A stretch of DNA of 12,323 bases from Cymbomonas tetramitiformis (Eukaryota; Chlorophyta; Pyramimonadophyceae; Pyramimonadales; Pyramimonadaceae). Positions 1 through 8,149 of the stretch are shown here, in pieces (the first letter of the stretch is position 1; each line of letters opens with the position of its first letter). The notes under the pieces were generated by a model, which was given only the letters and a program-made list of their open reading frames with translations, had not been told where the DNA came from and ran no database searches. Made by a program: the position numbers and the translations under genes. The stretch spans positions 1 to 12,323 of the forward strand of contig LGRX02013789.1 of assembly GCA_001247695.2 (NCBI GenBank), read 5' to 3'.

Positions 1-220
1 GCATTTCTCGTACGTCGATGGATCTGGGATCGGATCCGACATACGAGAAATGTTCATGCACGTTTGACGTCAGCTTATTATAAATCGAGGACAAAACCGC
101 CCAAGCATTTCTCGTACGTCGATGGATCTGGGATCGGATCCGACATACGAGAAATGTTCATGCACGTGTCACGTCAGCTCAGTATGAATCGAGGACAAAG
201 CCGCCCAAGCATTTCGTGGA
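1..220. repeat. 104-bp tandem repeat, two copies plus the start of a third
   Basis: Position 1 begins with GCATTTCTCGTACGTCGATG and the same sequence restarts at 105; a third start at 209 (GCATTTCGTGGA) diverges after about 12 bp, so the period is 104 bp. The two full copies differ at only a few positions, for example TTTGACGTCAGC against TGTCACGTCAGC, and a TTATAAAT word at 78-85 that is altered in copy 2. The array is cut by the left edge of the window, so its true length is unknown. Copy 1 contains TGACGTCA, a CRE-like palindrome, and a TATA-like word; both are suggestive only. It lies just upstream of transposase copy A and could be its subterminal or promoter repeat, which is inference. 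Confidence 0.93.
2..52. repeat. 11-bp inverted repeat inside the 104-bp unit (again at 106-156)
   Basis: CATTTCTCGTA at 2-12 is matched by its exact reverse complement TACGAGAAATG at 42-52, around a 29-bp centre that itself carries GGATC/GGATCC words in partial dyad symmetry. The same arms occur unchanged in copy 2 at 106-116 and 146-156. Exact conservation of both arms would fit a protein-binding dyad or a cruciform, but with only two recent copies it may simply reflect recent duplication. Confidence 0.85.
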
Positions 221-432
221 AGTAAGTATGTGAAAATGCTTGCAGAGAAAGACAAACTTGTATATATTACTATGGATATGCATACGCGATATGTCTTGGA
301 ATCGGAGCAAACGTTGTAGGAGGGCGCGAATATGGGTGGCAGCACGAAGCGGCGCCCCAATCCCACAAGCTTTAACGGTATGAATATCTACACCCCGAAA
401 CGTGTGTACAATACACATGTGATTGTGCTGCT
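221..432. other. Unassigned leader region before transposase copy A
   Basis: No gene is recognised here. Points that bear on the start of copy A: a short ATG frame begins at 380 and ends at a TGA at 434-436, in a different frame from copy A; the copy A frame is open from 376 but has no ATG in this stretch; GAAGTAAGTAT at 219-229 looks like a 5' splice donor. The true 5' end could therefore lie in an upstream exon or have been lost through a frameshift. The short open frames on the opposite strand over 169-418 have no recognisable content. Confidence 0.4.
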
Positions 433-3400
433 GTGAGACTTCGCGTCAAGGAAGGGTTTACGTGTGTCTTACTAGATTGTTTGGTGACAGGGACGCATAT
501 CGGGGAAGGGTTATTGAACGTCACGCTCGTGCGGGATCAACGATCGTGGCTATTTGGGGTGTTATGTACGACTCTCCACATTACGCTGCTTGCAGTGAGC
601 GTTTTTTTGGCGTTGTGTGGCTCCGACGCTGCCTACAATCCGGGACCGAATTGGGATATTCCTCCCGTTCTTATAGACTTGTTACCCCTTCTCGTAGAGG
701 TTGGAGATTCCGCTCGCATTATACCTCTTGGAGTGTGGCCCCTGAAAGATGATGATATGGATACGCTTGAGACGTTGGTGGGGAAGATAGATTTGTTGTG
801 CGAGGCCTGGACATCAGCAAAAGGACAAGGTGATAGTAATCACGCTCACTCAGAGGAGGTTTGTGACGATGTGGAAATGGCAGACGAGTTGGAAGGTGGG
901 CATGAGGAAACTTACGAACGTCCTAGAGGTCAATTGCCGCAAGTAAGTGACGGTTTTGAGGAGTTGACGCGCGGGAATAAGGGTTGGTGGGTCGAGAAGA
1001 TGCGAACGGCATTTGGGAGAAGCCCTCACCGCATTGCGGGTGCGGTGAGGGCGTATATCGAGTCCCTTCCGGCGGGCTTGAGTTCGAAGGTGCACAAGGA
1101 GTGCAATGCGGCATTGGTGTCGTTAGGTGACCGGCGCGAGGAGACAGTGAAGAATTGTGTTGTGGCGAATTTGAGGGACGCGTTATCACGCTTAGCACGA
1201 CGAAACACACGTGCGAACGTTAATCTAACGAGGGGGATAGCGGCTGCGGCATTTGGGAGCAACTTGGCCGAGGATAACTTGGTGCGTACGGCTTGCACGA
1301 TGCTTGGTGTGCATCAACGCGTTGGAACGCTTGGGGTGGTCAGAAATTCAAACTTGAGGGAGGGGGCACACATGGGAACTGAGGAGAGAGGGCGTCGTGG
1401 CCTTTGGGAGGGCGGGATGCTTGCGGAACGGAGATTGTCTACCCGATGCTTGACAATGGCGACTTGTGCTCTTATTAGAGCTTTTTGGTTGCACCCGGAC
1501 AACACTCGAGTTAGTCCTTGCAAAAAGGACGTCGTGTTGGCACGTGACCCCAACACCGGTGCTTTGAGAACACCGAGGGAGTTCGTGAGCAAACATTGGT
1601 TGGAAGCCTCTCAACTAGTAATATATAGGAGGTTTCAAGCCAAGTACCCCGCTCTCAAGATTGGGCAACGTTCCTTTGAGAAGCAAGGGGTGTGCAAGCC
1701 GCACAATGTTGTGCGGCTGCGAAGGAAGGACAACATATCTTGTTGTTGTAGGTACCACGAAGACATGAGAATGGTCCTTGAGGGCTTTGACAAGGCCCGA
1801 GAGGCGGTGCATTCACCGTGTGCGTGCACTTCGGCGACATGTTGCCCACGGGTTCGAAGGACACCTGAGCATAGGCGAAAGGCGGTGGGGAACACGGGAA
1901 TGGTTTGCACTATTGCAAAGGCGGGGAGGTCGACCTCAACTTTCGCCGAGAGCTTGTTGTGTCCGCGGGTGGGGGATAAGCATGCCATGGAGTGCTTGAG
2001 AGGGAGGTGCGAGAAGTGTGGCGGCTTGGCCAACTTCAAAGTGTGTGACAGTGAGGTGCAACATGAGGCGCAAGTGCCGTGGTCTTGTTACGAGACTTGC
2101 GGCACAGGACAGATGGACGAGGATGGTAAGGAGATTCGGCGACTGCAGTTTGTGCAGAAGAAGACGAAGCTGGCCGCCTTGATCGCCAAGTTGCAGGCGC
2201 TGTTGCTGGGGCACGAGCCGGGGGCTTCGCCAAATTGTCAGTGCAAGGGGAACTTCTTAGTGAATAGCGCGACCGCAGGGCAACCGGAGGCATGGGCGTG
2301 GAAGAAGTTGGAAGGCTGCGGGGATTGCGCGTTTCTGCGGCCATATGCATATCACACTTTCATGGCATTGCACCAGCAGCGGCAGTTTCAGACGTGCGTC
2401 AGGGATTTGCCACTGGGACATGCGGTGTTCTTGTTTGACTTCTCGGAGAATCATTCATTGAACATTCCTCGAGAAGTGCAAAGTCTGCATTGGGTGGTGA
2501 AGCAGGCGACCATATTAGTCTGCGTGGTGTGGAGACATGCGTGTATGGCCGTGGATGGGGTGGAATCAACCGCGGAGAACCCAGTGCTGGTGAAGGATTA
2601 CGTGTACTTGTTGAGCGATGACCGGAAGCACGATCACCGCTTCATTCAGTACATGCGGGAGTTGATCATCAGAGACTACTTCATCGGGAGGGGGATCGCA
2701 AAGCCCTTGTTTATCCACGAGTGGGCAGATGGTTGTGCGGGACAAAATAAGTGCGCGGCAGGGTTTGCGGATGTGGCGAATAGCAAATACGAGTGGTCAT
2801 TAGGTGTACCTTGCCAACGGAACTTCTTTGAGACGGCGCATGCCAAGGGGGAGCAGGATGGGGCGGGGGCGCATGTCAAGCACGCAGCGGCGGTGGCGGT
2901 CATATCGGAGGGTGACAAGTGGTATGCCCGCATCAATTGCGCTGCAGACCTGCATGCGTTCTGTTGCGAGAGATTGAGCCGACGTGCGGATAGCAGTTAC
3001 GCCAAGGCAAGAGCGAGCTTCAATCAACGGTTTTTTTACTTGGTACCAGAGGACGCACTGCACGAGGAGGCGGGAGGATTGCATGCGGTGGATCACGATG
3101 CTGGTGCAGCATACCAGGCGGTGGATGGGACGCAGCGCTTGCATTCTGTAAGGGGGGGGGAGGGCGAGGGGAAGTTGATGGTACGTGAGCGTACATGCTA
3201 TTGTGTGAATTGTTATGCGGAGTGTGTGCGCTCCATTCCGGACTCGGAGGGATGCTTGGAGACATCCCACGTGGATGCGTGGAGAGATGTGGAGTTGCGG
3301 CCGGCTACGGGCGCGGCCGCCGTGAGGATTCGCGGCATGGTGGAGGAGTATGCGGCGGGTGTGAGTGTAGCCGTGCGGCGTGGTAGCATCATGGCGGTGA

Positions 3401-3708
3401 AGAAGGATCCTACGGACGCATCACATGCCTACTACTTGGTGAAGGCGCTGTCTGGTGTCACGGAGGTCGGCGGGAGGATCCGCCGTGATGACTATAGACA
3501 GACATTTGCTCCTGGAGACTCGGTGATTTCGGGAGATACTTTGAGTGGACGGATCCAAACGTGCGAGATACATACACCTTAGATACTAGCAAGAAGTGCT
3601 TGATTCCGTGTGAAGCCGTACTAGCATGTGATGTTCGCCTAGTTAAGAGGGGGGATGTGCACATGCTACCCCTGAGGGAGCATCAGCGGTTGTTGGCACT
3701 TCTGTGAG
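433..3708 (+). pseudogene. DDE/RNase H-like transposase, copy A, damaged at both ends
   Basis: The frame is open from 376 to a TAG at 3580-3582; 433 is a GTG, and the first in-frame ATG is at 757 (codon 109 counted from 433), inside the region conserved with copy B. The protein aligns with copy B over essentially its full length. Shared blocks are SCCCRYHEDMR (first Cys at residue 437), further Cys/His groups, FDFSEN (Asp669), HEWADG (Asp766), AHAKGEQD (Asp809), a CYCVNCYAEC cluster and a YYLVKALSGV segment. The three acidic residues suggest a DDE-type nuclease core for cut-and-paste transposition; this is inferred from motif layout and from a remembered likeness to uncharacterised animal proteins with DFAEN and SDG motifs, not from a search. 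After about 3500-3535 the homology leaves this frame: the conserved GRYFEW, DTSKKCL and final EHQRLLALL blocks continue in the third forward frame to a TGA at 3706-3708. A frameshift with loss of a few codons is the simplest reading; an undetected intron is the alternative. Residues 48-72 hold a hydrophobic stretch and a 2A-like motif. Confidence 0.72.
574..648 (+). other. 2A-like (ribosome-skipping) motif at the N-terminus of copy A
   Basis: Residues 48-61 are largely hydrophobic (LHITLLAVSVFLAL) and lead into CGSDAAYNPGP, with D at 625-627 and NPGP at 637-648. The 2A consensus is D-x-E-x-N-P-G followed by P, usually after a hydrophobic or helical stretch. Asp, its spacing and NPGP are all kept here, but the Glu is Ala. 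Skipping would leave a product starting at Pro72, two residues before the residue that aligns with Met1 of copy B (LIDLLP against LLDILP). Function is inference; the missing Glu may weaken or abolish activity. Confidence 0.5.
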
Positions 3709-3780
3709 ATTCTAGTGTTATGTAGATGTATATATTGTATATATTGTAGGTACGGCCATGTTGCGGTGTATATTGTTATG
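3709..3780. other. AT-rich spacer after transposase copy A
   Basis: A short stretch with two direct repeats of a TATATATTGTA-type word (about 3728-3750), between the homologous stop codon of copy A and the first monomer of the 174-bp array. It could include a 3' untranslated region, but no polyadenylation signal is recognisable. Confidence 0.35.
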
Positions 3781-4099
3781 ACTTGCACATACTTGGAATA
3801 ACTTCTCCGTATCACGTGCTACATCTCACGCACCCGCAATATATGCAATTTCTGCTTTGCAGCCCTTTTTACAGACGAAATTAGCTCCCCAGCACCCCGT
3901 GAATATGACCCGATGTGAAATTTCGCTTCTCATTGCCTAGGTATGACCTCTAAATACTTCTCACAACTTCTAATAACTTCACCGTATCACGTGCAACATC
4001 TCACGCGCCCACGAGACATGCATTTTCTGTTGTTGCGGTCAGTTTACAGACGAAATTAGCCCCCCAACGCCCCGTGAATGTGACCCGATGTGAAATATC

Positions 4100-4156
4100 A
4101 CTTCTCGATGCCTAGTAATAACTTCTAGATACTTCTCACAACTTCTAATAACTTCA
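4100..4156. promoter_or_regulatory. Helically phased ACTTCT boxes (one representative monomer)
   Basis: ACTTCT or ACTTC occurs at 4100, 4121, 4131, 4141 and 4151, so four boxes sit exactly 10 bp apart with a fifth 21 bp before them. Equivalent runs occur at 3781/3791/3801 (ACTTG, ACTTG, ACTTC), at 3925 then 3946/3956/3966/3976, and in the later monomers. Spacing by one helical turn puts the boxes on one face of the DNA, as expected for cooperative binding by a protein such as a transposase or host factor. Binding is inference; sequence and spacing are directly visible. Confidence 0.5.
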
Positions 4157-4821
4157 CCGTATCATTTGCATATCTCACGCGTCCACGAGACATGCATTTT
4201 CTGTTTTGCAGTCAGTTTACAGACGAAATTAGCTCCCCAACGCCCCGCGAATGTGACCCGATGTGAAATATCACTTCTCGATGCCTAGTAATAACTTCTA
4301 GATACTTCTCACAACTTCTAATAACTTCACCGTATCATTTGCATATCTCACGCGCCCACGAGACATGCATTTTCTGTTTTGCAGTCAGTTTACAGACGAA
4401 ATTAGCTCCCCAACGCCCCGCGAATGTGACCCGATGTGAAATATCACTTCTCGATGCCTAGTAATAACTTCTAGATACTTCTCATAACTTCTAATAACTT
4501 CACCGTATCATTTGCATATCTCACGCGCCCACGAGACATGTTTTTTCTGTTTTGCAGTCATTTTACAGACGAAATTAGCTCCCCAGCACCCCGTGAATAT
4601 GGCCCGATGTGAAATTCCGCTTCACACTGCCTAGGGATGACCTCCAAATAATTCTCACCAACTCTAGTAACTTCCCCGTATCACTCACATATCTCACGCG
4701 CCCGCAAGATATGCAATTTCTGTACCGCAGCCCTTCTGCGACCCGTTAGCAGCCTGGTGGCCACCGCGGTGATCAAAAATGTGAAATATTGCCTTTGAAT
4801 GATTTCTTTTAACAACTAAGT

Positions 4822-4847
4822 ACTTCCTGAAACTTCTTGCGACTTCT
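4822..4847. promoter_or_regulatory. Phased ACTTCT boxes upstream of transposase copy B
   Basis: ACTTCC at 4822, ACTTCT at 4832 and ACTTCT at 4842 keep the 10-bp spacing, although the DNA before them (4735-4815) no longer resembles the array monomer well. They end 109 bp before the ATG at 4957, within the likely promoter of copy B. Survival of box and spacing in otherwise decayed repeat sequence hints at selection, but could also be chance retention of one monomer part. Confidence 0.42.
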
Positions 4848-4848
4848 A

Positions 4849-4956
4849 AATGCCATTTTCATCGATTATGCAATTTATAGTGCAAGGCCGTCCACCTAGC
4901 CGTGCTACATGCCCAAGGCGCTGCTTATCAGTGGCATACATTAGAAGAGATATATC
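4849..4956 (+). promoter_or_regulatory. Probable 5' leader of transposase copy B
   Basis: An in-frame TAG at 4942-4944 lies 12 bp before the ATG at 4957 and limits the coding region. The ATG has A at -3, a favourable eukaryotic context. A second forward frame opening at 4850 (76 codons) overlaps the start of copy B but shows no recognisable content. No clear TATA box is placed with confidence. Confidence 0.35.
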
Positions 4957-7900
4957 ATGTCTTCAGATGGTTTTCTGCTGGATATTTTGCCTTGGTTGTC
5001 TAGCATTGGTGAACATGCGAAAGATTTCCCAACTGACTATCCTATTGCGGAGGAGAATGTGGAACGCGGGATTGAGCTGAGTAGAGAAATTTCGGAGTTT
5101 GCAGCGCATTGGCGTGATACAGGGGCAGGAAGTGCGGGAACGCCGCTTGCAGACCAGGTCGCGGAGGTGGCTGAGCCAACTTCGACTGCGATCAAACGTC
5201 GCGCGAGTAATGTGCAACGCCAAAGGATTTCTCGTTCTAAGAAATGCCTGAGACTGGATTCTACCGCAACATGCGCGGACGCTAGTAGAGCACAAGCTTC
5301 CGAGGTAACCGCAGTGGTCCCGCGTGGAAGCCAGTCGTACTGGAATAAGAAGATCGGCGCGGTGTTCCAGAACTCGCCGGGAATTATAGCTGGGGCGTTG
5401 GCGAACTACATACGCACACTGAACGCGGATAATCAAAATCTCTTGCGCACGCTTTTGGCCAGCGCAGAGGAGAGCGTTGGACAGATAATGGTGTCAAGTT
5501 TTCGGGATTCTTTTTCAGCTTTGGCAACAACCAGAACCAATCAGTACCAGGACACTCAACTGTCTGGTGCTGCAATGGCGTTTGGAGAAGCCGCACGGGG
5601 TATGGAGAACAGGATCGCGGATGTATTGGGCATTCGACGTCCGGTTGTGGTTACTGGGATAGTGGGGCATCGCAATTTGCTGGATGGCGCGAGCTTGGGG
5701 ACTGTACAAAGACTTCGAAGTGGGCTTCTGGAAGGCCTGGTTAGAAAGAATCGAAACTTGGCTAACCAAATGGCAAATGAGCTGTTTATTGCGAAGATCC
5801 ACGACTTCTGGCTCAGTCCTGGAATAACACGTGTGTCAACTTCCAAGCGGGACGTCCTGAAGCTGAAGCATCCTGACGGGACGACTGAGAAGGCCCCCAA
5901 ACACTGGTTAGAAATGACACAATTAGAGGTGTACCGCAAGTTCCAGAAGAAGGAGCCTGGCATCAAGATTGGGCTGCGGTGTTTCGAGCAGAACAAACCG
6001 AAGCAAGTGCGACGACTCACTAGACGGGACACCATCTCCTGCTGCTGTAGATACCACGAGGATATGAGGTTGGCGGTGACCGCATACCAGCGGGCACACG
6101 AGCGTTTGCACTCCAAGTGTGAATGCCCGGACAGGGAGTGCTGTCCTCACACTGGGGGACAGCGTGCCGTCATGTCCAATCGCAAACCACCTCCAGGGTT
6201 CCCAGATGTGGTATGTGGACGGGCAGAGGTGACCCGTTCGACTTCAGGGTTTACAGCCTCCCTGCTGTGTCCAAGGAGAACTCTGGAATCTGGCGAGCGC
6301 GCAGACTTTCACGAGCTGGCTTGTTTGGACCAGTCATGCAAAGACTGCGGGCCGCTGCAGAACCTGAGTTTGTGCGCGACAGAGGTGTCCAACCCGACAC
6401 CGGTGGAGTGGAACACCTACGAGAGTGCCCTTGTGGGGGTCGACGAGGACGGCAAGAACAAGCACCGAGTTCAATACGTTCAAAAGCGGACCCCGGTGGG
6501 CGAGCTCCTCGCAAAGCTGCAGAGTGCACTCCTTGGGCACACGCCTGGAGAGTCTCCCAACTGCGTATGCACGGGGAAGTTTGTGCTGAAAACCCCGGAC
6601 GGTTGGGGGATAGGCAAGCTGGACGGTGTAGACGGACGGGCATGTCCGTTTCTGAAGCCATACGCCTACCATTGCTTCATGGCACAGCACTCCATGACCA
6701 TGTTCAATAAGTGTAAAGCGAACTTGCCAATGGATCACACCCTCCTTCTATTTGATTTCAGCGAAAACCATGCCCTCAACATCCCGCGAGCCATCCAATC
6801 GTTGCATTGGATTGTGAAGCAAGCTTCACTTTTGTGTTGTGTCATATGGAGACACGCATATGGCCCGGTGGATGGTGTGCAGTCCACGGAGGAGAACCCC
6901 ATCATTATCAAGGACTACATCTACCTCATCGGCGACGACATGCCACATAGCCATCACTCCATCCACCACATGCGCATGCTTATTGTGAAGGACTATTTCA
7001 TCAAGAGAGGCATCCCGCTGCCGAAATTCGTACACGAGTGGGCGGATGGGAGCGCGGTGCAGAACACGTGCGGAACGGCATTTGCGGACGTCGTGGAGAG
7101 CGGCCGCCCGATGTGCGCGGAGTGGGTGAGAGGGCTTGGGATCCCATGCCAGCGCAACTTATTTGAGACAGCCCACGCACGAGGCGAGCAAGATGCAATG
7201 GGGGTGATTGTCAAGCATGAGGCGAGTCTGGCGGTGATGGCTACCCCGGACAAGTGGTATGGCGGGATAACATGCGCCAGGCATTTATGGGAGTTTTGTG
7301 TTGAAAGGCTGCAAGACCCTAAGGACACGACATGGTCCCGAGGCTCACAGTTTTGCAAGCGGTTCTTTTTCCTAGTGGAAAAAAGCGACGTGGATGAATC
7401 GGGTCCGGTTTTTGACACGGTCGACCGAACCCTCCGGTTGCACTCCGTGCGCGCGGGGGTTGGACTGCTGGTGGGTTTGAAGCGGGACCGGCAGTGCTAT
7501 TGTGAGTACTGCTATGCGCAGTGCGAGCGGGCGCACCCGGATAGTGCGGGGTGCCACTACAAGAGCCATGTGGACGAGTGGGTGCCGTTCACTTTGACGG
7601 TGAAAGAGGCAACGCAAGCCCGGCAAACACGACGTCAAGCGGCGGAGGCCGCGCATGAGATGGACGTGATGATTGCGCGGGGGAGCATTTTTGCACGGCC
7701 ATCTGGGGGAGATGACTTGCACTCCTACTATTTAGTGAAGGCGCTTGGTGGAGTGCAAGTGGTTGAAGATCCGGTGGGGATGAAGGACGATTACTACAGC
7801 CCGGCGGGGGAAGGGGTGTATGCAACTTGTGGGGAATATGTTGTGGAAGGCCGCTTCTTGGAATGGCGTGATGAAGAGACGTGCACGGAGTACTTTGTGG

Positions 7901-8040
7901 ACACTAGTAAAAAATGCCTTACATATTCCCACCACATTGCGTGTGTAGATGTGACCATGACCAAACGCAGAATAGGAAGGAAAGATTATTATCATCGATC
8001 CGATGCGGAGCATCAACGCATCCTAGGATTGCTATTTTGA
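4957..8040 (+). CDS. DDE/RNase H-like transposase, copy B, intact
   Basis: An uninterrupted 1027-codon frame from ATG to TGA. In order: an N-terminal region beginning MSSDGFLLDILPWL; a basic segment at residues 80-97 (KRR, then RQR and SRSKK) that could be a bipartite nuclear localisation signal; a helix-rich region about 125-330; a Cys/His cluster with C362-C364, H367, C388, C390, C395, C396 and H398, then C438, C456, C461, C464 and C473, a likely zinc-binding module; the presumed RNase H-like core with FDFSEN (Asp600), HEWADG (Asp697) and AHARGEQD (Asp746, Glu744 nearby); a second Cys cluster C847, C849, C852, C856, C866 with H867; and a C-terminal domain about 900-1027. Spacing Asp-97-Asp-49-Asp matches copy A (97 and 43). 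The expected role is DNA strand cleavage and transfer in transposition, in the nucleus. Family naming is from motif layout and remembered likeness to uncharacterised animal transposase-like proteins, so the superfamily is left open. The intact frame suggests it was active recently. Confidence 0.75.
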   Translation: MSSDGFLLDILPWLSSIGEHAKDFPTDYPIAEENVERGIELSREISEFAAHWRDTGAGSAGTPLADQVAEVAEPTSTAIKRRASNVQRQRISRSKKCLRLDSTATCADASRAQASEVTAVVPRGSQSYWNKKIGAVFQNSPGIIAGALANYIRTLNADNQNLLRTLLASAEESVGQIMVSSFRDSFSALATTRTNQYQDTQLSGAAMAFGEAARGMENRIADVLGIRRPVVVTGIVGHRNLLDGASLGTVQRLRSGLLEGLVRKNRNLANQMANELFIAKIHDFWLSPGITRVSTSKRDVLKLKHPDGTTEKAPKHWLEMTQLEVYRKFQKKEPGIKIGLRCFEQNKPKQVRRLTRRDTISCCCRYHEDMRLAVTAYQRAHERLHSKCECPDRECCPHTGGQRAVMSNRKPPPGFPDVVCGRAEVTRSTSGFTASLLCPRRTLESGERADFHELACLDQSCKDCGPLQNLSLCATEVSNPTPVEWNTYESALVGVDEDGKNKHRVQYVQKRTPVGELLAKLQSALLGHTPGESPNCVCTGKFVLKTPDGWGIGKLDGVDGRACPFLKPYAYHCFMAQHSMTMFNKCKANLPMDHTLLLFDFSENHALNIPRAIQSLHWIVKQASLLCCVIWRHAYGPVDGVQSTEENPIIIKDYIYLIGDDMPHSHHSIHHMRMLIVKDYFIKRGIPLPKFVHEWADGSAVQNTCGTAFADVVESGRPMCAEWVRGLGIPCQRNLFETAHARGEQDAMGVIVKHEASLAVMATPDKWYGGITCARHLWEFCVERLQDPKDTTWSRGSQFCKRFFFLVEKSDVDESGPVFDTVDRTLRLHSVRAGVGLLVGLKRDRQCYCEYCYAQCERAHPDSAGCHYKSHVDEWVPFTLTVKEATQARQTRRQAAEAAHEMDVMIARGSIFARPSGGDDLHSYYLVKALGGVQVVEDPVGMKDDYYSPAGEGVYATCGEYVVEGRFLEWRDEETCTEYFVDTSKKCLTYSHHIACVDVTMTKRRIGRKDYYHRSDAEHQRILGLLF

Positions 8041-8149
8041 TCACCTCCCGTGCCTCTCTCGTGCCTCTTGTGCCTCAAGAAAATAGGCGGACGGTCAAGG
8101 TGTGACATACAATTTTTTTAAGCAAATTATTGTTTTGCCTTATTTCAAA
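8041..8149. other. Spacer after transposase copy B
   Basis: It begins with short direct repeats of CGTGCCTCT-type words (8049-8075) and becomes AT-rich before the satellite. It may hold the 3' untranslated region of copy B; no polyadenylation signal or terminal inverted repeat was recognised. Confidence 0.3.

Larger units (their letters stand above)
3781..4848. repeat. Tandem array of a 173-175-bp repeat, about six copies
   Basis: The anchor CCGTATCA (CCGTA in all six) begins at 3807, 3982, 4157, 4330, 4503 and 4676, giving spacings of 175, 175, 173, 173 and 173. Each unit includes a TCACGC(G/A)CCC word, ACGAAATTAGC followed by CCCC, GACCCGATGTGAAAT (absent or degraded in the last unit) and a run of ACTTCT-type boxes. 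The middle copies are nearly identical while the first and last two are diverged, the pattern left by unequal exchange homogenising the core. The array fills the space between the two transposase genes and ends about 110 bp before the ATG of copy B. It could be a satellite that invaded the spacer or a subterminal array belonging to either element. Confidence 0.93.

Noticed and set aside
222..245. A 24-bp intron (GTAAGT to TTGCAG)
   Set aside because: The motifs are good, but the length is far below usual spliceosomal introns and removing it does not give copy A an in-frame start.
433..3582. Reading copy A and copy B as one composite gene or polyprotein
   Set aside because: They are full-length paralogues of each other separated by stop codons and about 1.2 kb of satellite, not parts of one protein.
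4756..4771. Overlapping 10-bp palindromes GGTGGCCACC and CACCGCGGTG
   Set aside because: Short and single-copy, in the decayed last monomer; no sign of conservation.
3781..4848. CRISPR-like array
   Set aside because: The whole 174-bp unit repeats with no short-repeat and unique-spacer alternation, and the setting is eukaryotic.
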